The notes under the pieces are model-generated. The model searched no databases, was not told where the DNA came from, and saw only the letters and a program-made list of their open reading frames with translations. Position numbers and translations under genes: made by a program. A stretch of 64,000 bases of DNA from Fidelibacterota bacterium (GTDB lineage Bacteria; Pseudomonadota; Alphaproteobacteria; Rhodospirillales; Rhodospirillaceae), in contig CANJLF010000007.1 of NCBI GenBank assembly GCA_947475295.1, forward strand, positions 1 through 64,000, read 5' to 3'. This document shows, in pieces, positions 10,589 to 20,806 of this stretch (its first letter is position 1; the number at the start of each line of letters is the position of its first letter).

Positions 10589-11275
10589 GACCGCCGTCTC
10601 AAGCTGGAGTTTCAAGGGCCTAGCGTCACGTCCGACGCCGGGCTACTCGCCTACCGTGAACTCGACTCAGCACTCGGCTTGACCGTGGTCGCCGGTACAT
10701 TGCTCGCTGACGGTCGTCGCGGCAAGAACACGTGGTACCTGCGAGCAATGATCAAGGAGGGCAAGAACGCCGTAAAATGGAAGCGCTTGTCCTGCTGCTC
10801 GTTTGCGGCCAATGCCATTCGGCTTCAGCTTCATGCACTCGCCTACAACCTCGCTAATTTCATGCGGACGCTGGCATTGCCCGAGCCGGTCGCACACTAG
10901 TCGCTGAGTTCTCTCAGGGAGAAACTCTTGAAGATCGGTGCCCAGATCGTCGCGCATTCGCGCTAGTTTACCTTCCGGATGGCTGAGGTCGCGGTGCCAG
11001 GGGCATGTTTGCGGAAATGCTGCGGCTGATAGCTCAACTTCGAGCACCGCTAACTCCGGCTTGAAGCGGGCGGTGGCGGCAGCAAGGACAAATCAACCGG
11101 AGAGGTGCGCCTTGATCATGGGAAACAGGGATGTCGGCGGGCTGAGAAGCTCTCGTTCTGAAGACATTGGCAGCAAATCCAGGAAAGTACGGCCCGAAGT
11201 TGCCGGGGACGGACTTGCAGGCTACCATGTTGCCCAAAACAGGGGTTCATTCAGGGAATGTCGGATAATACTGAT
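10589..11275 (+). mobile_element. IS1380-family insertion sequence remnant, internally deleted
   Basis: Two separate ends of an IS1380-type DDE transposase are fused. Bases 10589-10729 encode the N-terminal signature KLEFQGPSVTSDAGLLAYRE and on to GKNT. The same frame continues straight into the C-terminal part, IKEGKNAVKWKRLSC and ANAIRLQLHALAYNLANF. Relative to the family's ~430-450 residues, the central ~250 residues with the catalytic core are missing. Downstream, in-frame TAG codons replace the expected W (10898-10900, before SLSSLREKLLKIG) and Y (before FTFRMAEVAVP). A frameshift then leads to MFAEMLRLIAQL and a stop at 11064. Bases 11065-11275 look like the right flank of such an element. 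Terminal repeats could not be fixed by eye. The element is dead. Confidence 0.8.
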
Positions 11276-11320
11276 CTGAATGCAGTGAGTGAGTATCGCG
11301 TACGTTCGCAGGCGCACAAA

Positions 11321-11337
11321 AGGGGGGGGGACTCAGA
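11321..11337 (+). promoter_or_regulatory. Poly-G ribosome binding site of the TonB-dependent receptor
   Basis: AAAA is followed by nine consecutive G (11322-11330), 7 bases before the ATG at 11338. The only Shine-Dalgarno-like sequence is this homopolymer, so slippage would change ribosome binding site spacing. Confidence 0.7.
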
Positions 11338-13827
11338 ATGAAATCGTATTCCAGCGTAGGTCTTGTTGCGGCGCTCACGCTCACGGCAGGCGGCGTCGCG
11401 GCCCAGGGCGAGATTAAAATCGAGGAAGTGGTGGTCACCGCCACGAAGCAGGAAAAGACGCTCGCCGACATTCCGATCGCGGTGACGGTGACGTCGGCGG
11501 AGGCCATCCAGAAAGCTTCGATTAAGGATATCGCCGACTTGACCAGCATTGTGCCCTCGTTGCGGGTATCCACGCTGCAGACCTCGACCCAAACCAACTT
11601 CATCATCCGCGGCTTCGGCAACGGCGCCAATAATCCAGGCATTGAACCTTCGGTCGGCGTGTTCATCGACGGCGTCTATCGTTCGCGCTCGGCCGCGCAG
11701 ATCGGCGACTTTGTGGACATCCAGCGCGTCGAAGTGCTGCGCGGACCGCAGAGCACATTGTTTGGCCAGAACGCGTCCGCCGGAGTTATCAGCATCGTGA
11801 CGCAGAAGCCGTCGTTCACGCTAGGCGGTAACCTCGAGGCTACCTACGGCAACTACGACCAGAAAATCATTAAAGGCAGAATATCCGGACCGGTGTCGGA
11901 AAATTTCGCGATCAGCTTCGCCGGCGGCTACAATAAGCGCGACGGCTATTTCTCCGACCTCAACAATAACGTCAAAATCAACAACCACGACCGCTGGGAT
12001 TTTCGCGCCCAAGCGCTCTGGGAGGTCAACGACGACCTTGAAGTGCGGCTGATTGCTGACAAAAGCAGAATTGACGAAGCTTGCTGTGGCGTTGTGAATC
12101 TAGTGAATGGCCCCACCGGCGCCATCATCACGGCGCTTGGCGGTAAGATTTATACTGGCAACCCGTTTGACCGTAAGGCTTACTACAACACCGTGCCGAC
12201 GAACATCGTCAACAACAGCGGCGTCTCGGTGCATGTCGACTACAAAATGGGTGCGCTCAAACTGACCTCGATCAGTTCCTTCCGCCACCAAGGCGCGTCC
12301 TTCAACTACGACGCGGATTTCACTAGCGCCAATTTGGTGCCGACCAATCAGAATGATCAGAGAATCGAGACGCGCACGCAGGAACTGCGGCTGGCCTACG
12401 ATAACGGCGGCGACCTGACAGGCTTGTTTGGTGCGTACTATTTCAACGAGCGTGTGAAGTACAATAACACCCTCCAATATGGGGCTGCCTTCCGTCCCTA
12501 TGCCTCGGCTCTGGTTCAGGCTACCGGTGGCAGCGCGACAGCGTTCGGCCAGTTGGAAGCTGCACTTGGCCTACCCTCGGGCGCGTTCTTTGCTCCCGGC
12601 ACCGGCGGCTCGATCTTCACTAGGCAGAAGAACAACGCCTATACGATCTTCGGTCAAGCCGACTACAAGGTCATTGACCGTTTGACCCTCACCGGCGGTG
12701 TTGCATACACGGGCACGAAGAAGAATGTGACGTTCGATCAGAGCAATAACGATGCGTTCTCGTCGCTCAACCTCACCCAAGTCGGCTTTGCACAAATCTT
12801 CGGGTCGCTTACGGGCTTGGCGCCCACCCCAGCGAATTTCGCGCTCGTGCCGGCTGCGGCGGGTGCCGCCGATGCATTGAGCGTAAAGCCTTGCTCCGCG
12901 ACCACAGGGGCGGCGTGTAACCCGCTGCTTGGGCTCTATCCGTTGCAGTTCCTGTCGCCGGTGGTCCCCTATGTCGGATCGTCGAACGATTCCAAGGCGA
13001 CATTAACCGTGCGTCTAGCCTACGACTTCAATGACGAAGTCAACGCCTACGGCGGCGTATCGACGGGCTTTAAGGCAACGTCGTGGAATCTATCGCGTGA
13101 CAGCAAGCCGGTGGCCCCGGCCACGGCAGACCGCTCGCCCCTCGGTGGCGCGGTAAACCCGTACTACGGCCGGTACGGCACGCGCCTCGCGGGCCCGGAA
13201 AAATCGACCGTGTACGAAGTCGGCGTGAAGGGGCATTGGTCCAATGTGGCCGTGAACGTCGCGCTGTTCGATCAGATCATCAATGGCTTCCAGTCGAACA
13301 TTTTCGTCGGCACCGGCTTCGTGCTCGGAAATGCCGGCAAACAAACGACCAAGGGCATCGAGATCGAGACCCAGTACAAGCTCGATAGAAACTGGCAGTT
13401 CGATGTCTCGGGTACGTTCCTCGATCCGAAATACAACTCGTTCGTGGGTGCGCAGGGGCCGAGCGGTCCGGTCGATCTGTCGGGCACGAAGCCCCCGGGC
13501 ATTGCTTCGGCAACGATCACTGTTGGCGGTACCTACGCGTGGCAAATGGACGAGTATGATGCCTTCCTGCGCGCCGATTATCACTATGAAAGCAATGTCC
13601 AGGTGATCGAGAACGTCTCGGCGGCGATAGCGTCACGCCAGGTGGGCACGCTCAACGCCAGCGCGGGCGTCGCGCGCAACGGATGGGAACTCATGCTCTG
13701 GGGCCGTAACCTCAACAATGACAACTATCTGCAGAGCGCGTTCCCCTCGGTGGCGCAAGCGGGCAGCTTCTCGGGCTACCCCAACCAGCCGCGCACCTTC
13801 GGTGCTACCGTAAGCAAGAGCTTCTGA
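11338..13827 (+). CDS. TonB-dependent outer-membrane receptor
   Basis: An 829-residue outer-membrane transporter that takes up a bound ligand using energy from TonB-ExbB-ExbD. A signal peptide (about residues 1-23) is followed by a TonB-box-like IEEVVVTA (28-35). The plug domain (about 38-158) contains SIKDIADL, IIRGFG, GVFIDGVYRSR and VEVLRGPQSTLFG. The rest is a 22-strand barrel ending in the outer-membrane signal SKSF. It matches the 'TonB-dependent receptor' type common in Sphingomonads, Caulobacter and Micropepsaceae. No ferric-siderophore or B12 signature was recognised, so the substrate is unknown. It is flanked by a dead IS upstream and a dead RND exporter downstream. Its ribosome binding site is a nine-G run. 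Confidence 0.93.
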   Translation: MKSYSSVGLVAALTLTAGGVAAQGEIKIEEVVVTATKQEKTLADIPIAVTVTSAEAIQKASIKDIADLTSIVPSLRVSTLQTSTQTNFIIRGFGNGANNPGIEPSVGVFIDGVYRSRSAAQIGDFVDIQRVEVLRGPQSTLFGQNASAGVISIVTQKPSFTLGGNLEATYGNYDQKIIKGRISGPVSENFAISFAGGYNKRDGYFSDLNNNVKINNHDRWDFRAQALWEVNDDLEVRLIADKSRIDEACCGVVNLVNGPTGAIITALGGKIYTGNPFDRKAYYNTVPTNIVNNSGVSVHVDYKMGALKLTSISSFRHQGASFNYDADFTSANLVPTNQNDQRIETRTQELRLAYDNGGDLTGLFGAYYFNERVKYNNTLQYGAAFRPYASALVQATGGSATAFGQLEAALGLPSGAFFAPGTGGSIFTRQKNNAYTIFGQADYKVIDRLTLTGGVAYTGTKKNVTFDQSNNDAFSSLNLTQVGFAQIFGSLTGLAPTPANFALVPAAAGAADALSVKPCSATTGAACNPLLGLYPLQFLSPVVPYVGSSNDSKATLTVRLAYDFNDEVNAYGGVSTGFKATSWNLSRDSKPVAPATADRSPLGGAVNPYYGRYGTRLAGPEKSTVYEVGVKGHWSNVAVNVALFDQIINGFQSNIFVGTGFVLGNAGKQTTKGIEIETQYKLDRNWQFDVSGTFLDPKYNSFVGAQGPSGPVDLSGTKPPGIASATITVGGTYAWQMDEYDAFLRADYHYESNVQVIENVSAAIASRQVGTLNASAGVARNGWELMLWGRNLNNDNYLQSAFPSVAQAGSFSGYPNQPRTFGATVSKSF

Positions 13828-13852
13828 TCGCCAAGCGACCCTCATAAGAAAA

Positions 13853-13880
13853 CGCCCTGCGGGCACGGTGCCGCGGGGCG
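13853..13880 (+). terminator. Hairpin after the receptor gene
   Basis: Stem CGCCCTGCGG / CCGCGGGGCG (one G-U pair) with an 8-base loop, 25 bases after the stop codon. There is no T run, so it may stabilise the mRNA or be a weak terminator. Confidence 0.5.
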
Positions 13881-13919
13881 TAAGAGCTGATTGCGGTGGA
13901 AGATTGTGGCGAGGGGTTG

Positions 13920-14051
13920 ATGGATCTTTATGTAGCCCTAGCAGCACCTCTCGCTTTTCTTGCCATCATGTCGATTAAAGTATTAGTGGGTGTCGGGTTT
14001 ATCGCTATTAAAGGTGCGCTATGGGTTATGCGGCGCTGCGCCCTTAGCTAA
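13920..14051 (+). CDS. Possible 43-residue membrane peptide
   Basis: Too short for most gene callers, but GAGGGG sits just before the ATG. The peptide (MDLYVALAAPLAFLAIMSIK, then VLVGVGFIAIKGALWVMRRC) is one long hydrophobic segment with a basic end. It could be a real small membrane protein, or debris from the broken exporter gene that follows in another frame, since it resembles a transmembrane helix. No family is recognised. Confidence 0.3.
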   Translation: MDLYVALAAPLAFLAIMSIKVLVGVGFIAIKGALWVMRRCALS

Positions 14052-14052
14052 A

Positions 14053-14331
14053 ATGTGCCTTTACATCTTTGCCCGCCTGAAGACACCGCTGGCCGAAGGC
14101 ATGAGCCTCCACGAAGCCTTCTTCCGCAACCTGCAGGTCTCCGGCAACGCCGTGATCATGACCGGCCTGACACTTACCATAGGTTTAGGAACGTGGATTT
14201 TCTCGGTCCTGCAGTTCCAGGCCGATATGGGCCTGCTCCGGGCCTTCATGTTCATGGCCAATATGCTGGGGACGATCATCCTGCTGCCCGCCCTGGCGCG
14301 GTCTGTGATGCCGGACGCGACAAAAGCCTAA
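14053..14331 (+). pseudogene. 3' remnant of an RND/MMPL-type exporter
   Basis: The last ~92 residues of a large RND-superfamily transporter (COG1033-like). [20 protein letters not shown], then [20 protein letters not shown] and [20 protein letters not shown] match the final transmembrane helices 10-12 of full proteins of ~780-1000 residues. Nothing upstream encodes the rest, so the 5' nine-tenths have been deleted. The sequence still reads cleanly to its own stop, which suggests a fairly recent loss. It ends 65 bases before the ABC exporter operon. Confidence 0.8.
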
Positions 14332-14396
14332 ATTCTCCGCTTGACGGGATGGGGCAAGATTGTAGCTTCAGGCCCTTCTTCAGTGAGCCCTTTTCC

Positions 14397-15343
<947 letters not shown>

Positions 15344-15347
<4 letters not shown>

Positions 15348-16120
15348 GGGCGCCGCTTTTCAACGTTCACGGCGTCTCCGCCATCTACCGCTTCGAGATG
15401 GCGCGCTTCACGCGCACCATCTGGCAAAGCCTGGTGACGCCGGTGATCACCACCTCGTTGTACTTCGTGGTGTTCGGCTCGGCCATCGGCTCGCGCATGC
15501 AGGACGTTCACGGCGTGCCCTACGCCGCCTTCATTGTGCCCGGCCTGATGATGATGACGCTGTTCACCGAGAGCATTTTCAACGGCTCCTTCGGCATATA
15601 TTTCCCGAAGTTCGTCGGCACGATTTATGAACTGTTGTCGGCGCCGATCTCGCCGCTGGAAGCCGTGGTGGCCTATGTCGGCGCGGCGGCGACCAAGTCC
15701 GTGGTGCTGGGGCTTGTGATCCTCGCGACTGCCTCGATGTTTGTGTCGATTGATATCGCCCATCCCATCGCCATGGTCGGCTTCCTGGTGCTGATCGCTG
15801 TGACATTCGCTCTGTTCGGGTTCATTCTCGGCATCTGGGCCAACAGCTTCGAGCAGCTCAACGTTGTGCCCATGCTGATCATGACGCCGCTGACCTTTTT
15901 GGGCGGCGCGTTCTATTCCATCGAGATGTTGCCGGCGGCCTGGCGCGTGGTGACGCTATTCAACCCGGTGGTCTATATCATCAGCTGTTTCCGCTGGAGT
16001 TTCTTCGGCCAGGCCGATGTGCCTGTGGCCTTGAGCGTCGGCCTGACGGTGGCGTTCTTCGCGGCGTGCCTTGTGGCCGTCGGCATGATCTTCAAGACCG
16101 GCTGGCGCTTAAAGAACTAG
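15344..16120 (+). CDS. ABC-2 type exporter permease
   Basis: A 258-residue inner-membrane permease of the ABC-2 family with six predicted transmembrane segments: near residues 25-45, 60-85, 100-130, 135-160, 170-190 and 225-248. The re-entrant region [16 protein letters not shown] before the last helix is a hallmark of the NodJ/YadH subgroup. It forms the export complex with the ATPase whose gene it overlaps. Its stop codon overlaps, by 3 bases, the stop of the thioesterase gene on the other strand. Confidence 0.9.
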
Positions 16121-16635
16121 ACCTTCAAAACGTCGTCCAGCGCGATTTTGCGGGCGACGTGTTCCGGCGCTTCCCGTTTCGGGCCGGTATAGCCCATGAT
16201 GGCGATGAGCTTGTCGGTCGGTACGGGGCCTTGTCTACCGACGAAAGTCACCTTCATCACGGCGATGGAAGCCACGTCGCCACCCGCCAGAATCCTCTGT
16301 TCGAGATAAATCCACCGCTCGTCCCAGGTCAGCAGGCGGGTGGTGACGTCGAACTTCTGGAAGGGTGCGATAGGCCGGCGAAAGCGGATGGTCGATGAGC
16401 CCAGCACGGGCCCGAGGCCGGCAGCCCGCAGGCGCTTCCACGCACCGCCGCGGATCATGAAATCCACGCGGGAAAGATCCATGAAGCTGTGGTAGCGGCT
16501 GTTGGTCATGTGCATGTTGAGATCGAGATCCCAGGGCATGCAGCGGAAGTGGATATGGTTCTCGCCGTCCATGTCGCGCTTCGATCCAAACGTGGCCGTA
16601 AGCCACATCCAGATAAGGCGGACGATGAGATTCAT
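16117..16635 (-). CDS. Hotdog-fold thioesterase-like protein
   Basis: A 172-residue protein of the 4HBT_2 thioesterase superfamily, like eukaryotic THEM6 and bacterial YbgC-like proteins. The marker segment is [20 protein letters not shown] (about residues 35-54), where the [10 protein letters not shown] pattern lines the hotdog active site. An N-terminal hydrophobic stretch ([14 protein letters not shown]) may hold it at the membrane. It lies 8 bases after the acyl-CoA dehydrogenase gene, so it probably releases free acids from CoA thioesters at the end of the beta-oxidation operon. The start at 16635 avoids overlap with that gene. Confidence 0.85.
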   Translation of the reverse strand: MNLIVRLIWMWLTATFGSKRDMDGENHIHFRCMPWDLDLNMHMTNSRYHSFMDLSRVDFMIRGGAWKRLRAAGLGPVLGSSTIRFRRPIAPFQKFDVTTRLLTWDERWIYLEQRILAGGDVASIAVMKVTFVGRQGPVPTDKLIAIMGYTGPKREAPEHVARKIALDDVLKV

Positions 16636-16643
16636 GTGCGGCT

Positions 16644-18446
16644 TTACGCCGCCACACCCGCGTCGAACAGCTCGTCTTCGATGTCCATAATTGTGCTGCC
16701 GCCGGCCATGATCGACGCCAGCAGCGCGCCGGTGATCGGCATCAATTTCGCCATGTAGAACTTGGCGGTCTTGATCTTGCCTTTGTAGAAGCCGGTGGGA
16801 TCGTCGGAGAGTTTGCCCAGGGCCAGCTTGGCCATACGCGCCCACATGTAGCCCACTGAGACGTAAGACAGCAGCTTGAGCAAATCACTCGCTCCGGCGC
16901 CGGCTTCGTTGGGATTGCTCATGCCCTTCTGGGCGATCTGGCCCACGGCGGCTTGCAGGCTACCGAACCCTTGCGCGAGCCCGGTCACGATCTCTTCCAT
17001 TTCGGGATTTGTGATGTTGTCTTCGATGAACTGCTGCACCGGATGGAAGAAGGCGCGCATGTAGCGGCCATAGTGGGCGGTCATTTTGCGGCCCACCAAG
17101 TCCAGCGCCTGGATGCCGTTGGTGCCTTCGTAGATTTGCGTGATGCGGGCGTCGCGCACGAACTGCTCCATGCCGTGCTCGCGGATATAACCGTGGCCGC
17201 CGAAAATCTGCACGCCGAGGTTGGCGTTGTCGAAACCGATGTCGGTGCCGAAAGCTTTGACGACCGGCGTCAGGAATTGAATCAGATCGTCGTGTTCTGT
17301 GCGTTCCGCTTCGGTCGCGGCCTTCTCGGCCTTGTCCTGGGAGGTTGAGACCCACATCACCAGCGCGCGCATGCCTTCGGTCAGCGCTTTCATGGTCAAC
17401 AGATTCTTGCGCACGTCCGGGTGAACGATCAGCGAGTCCGCCGGCTTCTCGGGGCTGACAGCGCCCTTGAGGCTGCGGCCCTGCAGGCGCTCGCGGGCGT
17501 AGAGCAGAGCGCCCTGATAGGACACTTCCGAAAGGCCCAGGCCTTGAACGCCGACGCCGAGGCGGGCGGTGTTCATCATGGCAAACATGGCGCGCATGCC
17601 TTTGTTCTTTTCGCCGACGAGCCAGCCCTTGGCGCCGTCGAAGTTGATGACGCAGGTGGCCGAGGCCTTGATGCCCATCTTGTGTTCGATAGCGCCGCAG
17701 GAGGCGCCGTTGCGCGCACCGGGCGTACCATCTTCCTTAGGCAGGAACTTGGGGCAAATGAACAGGCTGATGCCTTTAATGCCGGCGGGCGCGTCGGGCA
17801 TGCGCGCCAGAACGAGGTGCACGATGTTCTGCGTGAGGTCATGTTCGCCGGCCGAGATGAAGATCTTGGTGCCGGTGAGGTTGTAGCTGCCGTCGGTTTG
17901 CGGCTCGGCTTTGGTGCGGACCAGCCCTAAGTCGGTGCCGCATTGGGGCTCGGTCAGACACATGGTGCCCGACCAGGTGCCATCGGTGAACTTCGGCAGA
18001 TAGAGCTGACGCTGCTCGTCGGTACCGTACAGCTTCAGCGCGTTATAGGCGCCGTGGGTCAGGCCCGGATACATGCCGAAGGCCATGTTGGCGGAACAGA
18101 TCATCTCTTCCACCAGCATGTTGAGCGCTTTCGGCGCCCCCTGGCCGCCGTATTCGGGGTCGGCGCCGAGGCCAGTCCAACCGCCCGCGATGAACTGGTT
18201 GTAGGCCTCCTTGAAACCTTTGGGTGTGCGCACGACGCCGTTCTCGAAGGTGCAACCTTCCTCGTCGCCAGAGCGGTTCAAGGGGCAGAGCACTTCAGCG
18301 GAGATTTTGGCGGCTTCCTCAAGCACCGCATCGACCACGTCGGCGGAGAAGTCACCGTAACCGGGCAGGTTTGTCAGCGCGTCACCATCGAACAGCTCGC
18401 GGTAGACGAACTTCATGTCGCGCAAGGGGGCTGTATAGGTCGCCAT
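16644..18446 (-). CDS. Acyl-CoA dehydrogenase, DmdC-like long form
   Basis: A 600-residue FAD-dependent dehydrogenase that makes the trans-2-enoyl-CoA, the first step of beta-oxidation. The signature MCLTEPQCGTDLGLVRTKAE binds FAD, and GGHGYIREHGMEQFVRDARI followed by IYEGTNGIQALD is the C-terminal family signature. It is ~200 residues longer than classical enzymes, with a C-terminal domain after about residue 450. This matches the long subgroup that includes 3-methylmercaptopropionyl-CoA dehydrogenase DmdC and several fatty-acid enzymes. Its place beside thiolase, hydratase and ligase genes argues for ordinary fatty acids, and a DMSP role is only possible. The ribosome binding site is TAGGAG. 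Confidence 0.92.
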   Translation of the reverse strand: MATYTAPLRDMKFVYRELFDGDALTNLPGYGDFSADVVDAVLEEAAKISAEVLCPLNRSGDEEGCTFENGVVRTPKGFKEAYNQFIAGGWTGLGADPEYGGQGAPKALNMLVEEMICSANMAFGMYPGLTHGAYNALKLYGTDEQRQLYLPKFTDGTWSGTMCLTEPQCGTDLGLVRTKAEPQTDGSYNLTGTKIFISAGEHDLTQNIVHLVLARMPDAPAGIKGISLFICPKFLPKEDGTPGARNGASCGAIEHKMGIKASATCVINFDGAKGWLVGEKNKGMRAMFAMMNTARLGVGVQGLGLSEVSYQGALLYARERLQGRSLKGAVSPEKPADSLIVHPDVRKNLLTMKALTEGMRALVMWVSTSQDKAEKAATEAERTEHDDLIQFLTPVVKAFGTDIGFDNANLGVQIFGGHGYIREHGMEQFVRDARITQIYEGTNGIQALDLVGRKMTAHYGRYMRAFFHPVQQFIEDNITNPEMEEIVTGLAQGFGSLQAAVGQIAQKGMSNPNEAGAGASDLLKLLSYVSVGYMWARMAKLALGKLSDDPTGFYKGKIKTAKFYMAKLMPITGALLASIMAGGSTIMDIEDELFDAGVAA

Positions 18447-18456
18447 GACTGAACTC

Positions 18457-20793
18457 CTAATTACGTAGCGGCTTGCCGGTGTCGAGCATGACTTCCATGC
18501 GCGCCAGCGTTGCCGTGTTCTTGGCCAATTCCAGGAAGGACTGGCGTTCGAGCTTCATGAGGTCCTTCTCGCTGACGGTCTCGGTGAGATCGGTTTTTCC
18601 GCCGGTCAGCACTTTGGCTAGGGCGAGCGACACCACTTCGTCGTGGGGCGTGAGTTTGCCGGCCAACTTGAAGCCTTCCAGCGCGACCTTGAGCGCGGCG
18701 ATGCCGCCGGCGCCGGGCAGCGAGATGGTCTGCTCGACCGGCGGCTTGTAATTCTCGGCCAGCTTCAGCACTTTGGCTTTGGCGTCGGCCAGCAGTCGGT
18801 CGCGGTTCATGGAAATGGCGTCGTCCTTGCGCAGAATGCCCATCTCCTTGGCCTCGAAGGCGGACTTGGCGACCTGTGCGGTGCCGATGAGTTCAAAGGC
18901 GCGCGCAACGGCGGGCATGGGGCCTTTGGGCATCTTCGGGTCGTTCTTGAGGCGCAAGAGCATTTCCTTGCAGCCGCCCCAGCCGGGGATCACGCCGACG
19001 CCGACCTCGACGAGGCCGGTGTAGGTCTCGGCGTGGGCCTGGATGGCGTCGGAATGCAGCAGGATTTCGCAACCGCCGCCCAGCGCCATGCCGAGCGGTG
19101 CGCTGACCACAGGGAAGGGGGCCAGCTTCAGGTTCTGATAGGTCTTCTGGCCATCCTCGATCTGGCTTTCCAGCTCGGACCACACCGCGATGTTGGCGGC
19201 GAAGAGCACAAGGCCGATGTTGGCGCCGACCGAGAAGTTGGGGCCTTCGTTGTGAACAACCAGGCCTTTCCACTTCTTGTCGGCCTTGATCAGCTTCATG
19301 ACGTCCTTGTAGGCCGCCATGGTGAGGGGATCGAGGCTGTTGGCGCGGCTGGTGAACTCGAAACACAAGACGCCGTCGCCGATGTCCCAGACCTTGGCCG
19401 AGGGATTCTTGATGATCGGTTTGCCGGCACGTTTGACGTCGGAGAGTTTCAACACGCCAGGCGCACGCACCACGTCGGTGTATTCGCCCTTGGTGGTGAG
19501 GTATTGGAGCTTGCCGTTTTTGGTGCGGTAGAAGCCGCCTTTTTCCGCGGCAAGTTTCAGAAGCGGCGGCACGGTGATTTTATCGGCGGCGAGTTTATCG
19601 GCGAACCACTTGGCGCCCATAGTGTCGATGACTTCGAAGGGCCCTAAGCCCCAGCCGTAACCGTCCTTCATGGCCTCGTCGACGTCGACAATCGTATCGG
19701 CGATTTCGGGCACCAAGGAGGCGGTGTAAACCAGGCCGCCGCTGGCGACCTTCCAGGCGTATTGCCCGCCCTTGTCGGGCTGCTCCACCAGGGCCTTGAG
19801 GCCGCCCTTCTTGGAGGCGTTGAGGCTGGCGAAGTCGGCTTTCACGCTTGGCTTATATTCACCGCTCTTGAGATCGAGGCTTTCTTTGATCTTGGCGCCG
19901 CCGTCCTTGCGCAGGCGATAGAAGCCGCTGGGGCCTTTGCGGCCGATCCAGCCGTTTTTCAGCATGGTCGTAACGACAGGCGGCTCAGCGGAAATGGCGA
20001 CGTAGGGGTCGGTTTTCGGCAGCAGCGACAGCATGGACTTGGCCAGGTGCGGCATTAGGTCGATGCCGATGAGGTCCAAAAGGCCGAAGACGCCGGTCTT
20101 GGGAATGCCGAAGGGGCGTGAGCCAATGGCATCGGCTTCGTCCACGGAGAGGCCCATGTTGATGGCTTGGACCACGGCGTTCTGCATCCAGTAGATGCCG
20201 ATGCGGTTGCCGATGAATCCCGGTGTGTCTTTGCAGAGCACCACGCCCTTGCCGAGGCGCACGTCGCCGAAGTCGCGGATGGTGGTGACGGCGTCCTTGC
20301 GGGTCTTGGGTCCGGCGACGACTTCCAGAAGGCGCATATAGCGCGGCGGATTGAAGAAGTGCGTAATCAGGAAGTCCGGCACCATCTCAGGCGGCATGCC
20401 GGCCTCAAGTTCCTTGAGCGGGATGGTCGAGGTGTTGCTGGAGACGATCGAGCCCTTTTTGCGCTTGGCTTGAACCTTCTTGTAAAGGTCCTGCTTGATG
20501 TCGAGGCGCTCGATGACCGCTTCGATGATCCAGTCGCAGTCGGCGAGCAGGTCGAGGTTGTCCTCGATATTGCCGGGCGTGATCATCTGGGCGTTGCGCT
20601 TGGACATGAAAGGCGCGGGATCGGTCTTTAAAAGTTTCGCGACAGCGCCTTCGGCAATCGCATTGCGGTTCTTGCCGTCCTTCGGAACGATGTCCAGCAG
20701 CACGCAGGGAATGCCTGCGTTAGTAATGTGGGCGGCGATGCCGGCGCCCATGACGCCGGCGCCTATCACCGCGGCTTTTTTGATCTCGGCCAT
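18457..20793 (-). CDS. 3-hydroxyacyl-CoA dehydrogenase / enoyl-CoA hydratase (FadN-like)
   Basis: A 778-residue bifunctional enzyme for steps two and three of beta-oxidation. The dehydrogenase comes first: the NAD-binding GAGVMGAGIAAHITNAG is at about residues 10-26, with ITHFFNPPRYMRLLEVV further on. The crotonase domain is C-terminal (GMALGGGCEILLHSDAIQAH, then VGVIPGWGG). This order is the reverse of E. coli FadB/FadJ and matches Bacillus FadN. The ATG at 20793 was chosen because it has AAGGGGG upstream and starts the Rossmann fold, while the longer frame would overlap the thiolase gene. It lies 13 bases after that gene. Confidence 0.94.
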   Translation of the reverse strand: MAEIKKAAVIGAGVMGAGIAAHITNAGIPCVLLDIVPKDGKNRNAIAEGAVAKLLKTDPAPFMSKRNAQMITPGNIEDNLDLLADCDWIIEAVIERLDIKQDLYKKVQAKRKKGSIVSSNTSTIPLKELEAGMPPEMVPDFLITHFFNPPRYMRLLEVVAGPKTRKDAVTTIRDFGDVRLGKGVVLCKDTPGFIGNRIGIYWMQNAVVQAINMGLSVDEADAIGSRPFGIPKTGVFGLLDLIGIDLMPHLAKSMLSLLPKTDPYVAISAEPPVVTTMLKNGWIGRKGPSGFYRLRKDGGAKIKESLDLKSGEYKPSVKADFASLNASKKGGLKALVEQPDKGGQYAWKVASGGLVYTASLVPEIADTIVDVDEAMKDGYGWGLGPFEVIDTMGAKWFADKLAADKITVPPLLKLAAEKGGFYRTKNGKLQYLTTKGEYTDVVRAPGVLKLSDVKRAGKPIIKNPSAKVWDIGDGVLCFEFTSRANSLDPLTMAAYKDVMKLIKADKKWKGLVVHNEGPNFSVGANIGLVLFAANIAVWSELESQIEDGQKTYQNLKLAPFPVVSAPLGMALGGGCEILLHSDAIQAHAETYTGLVEVGVGVIPGWGGCKEMLLRLKNDPKMPKGPMPAVARAFELIGTAQVAKSAFEAKEMGILRKDDAISMNRDRLLADAKAKVLKLAENYKPPVEQTISLPGAGGIAALKVALEGFKLAGKLTPHDEVVSLALAKVLTGGKTDLTETVSEKDLMKLERQSFLELAKNTATLARMEVMLDTGKPLRN

Positions 20794-20806
20794 AATGATG
20801 GCCCCC

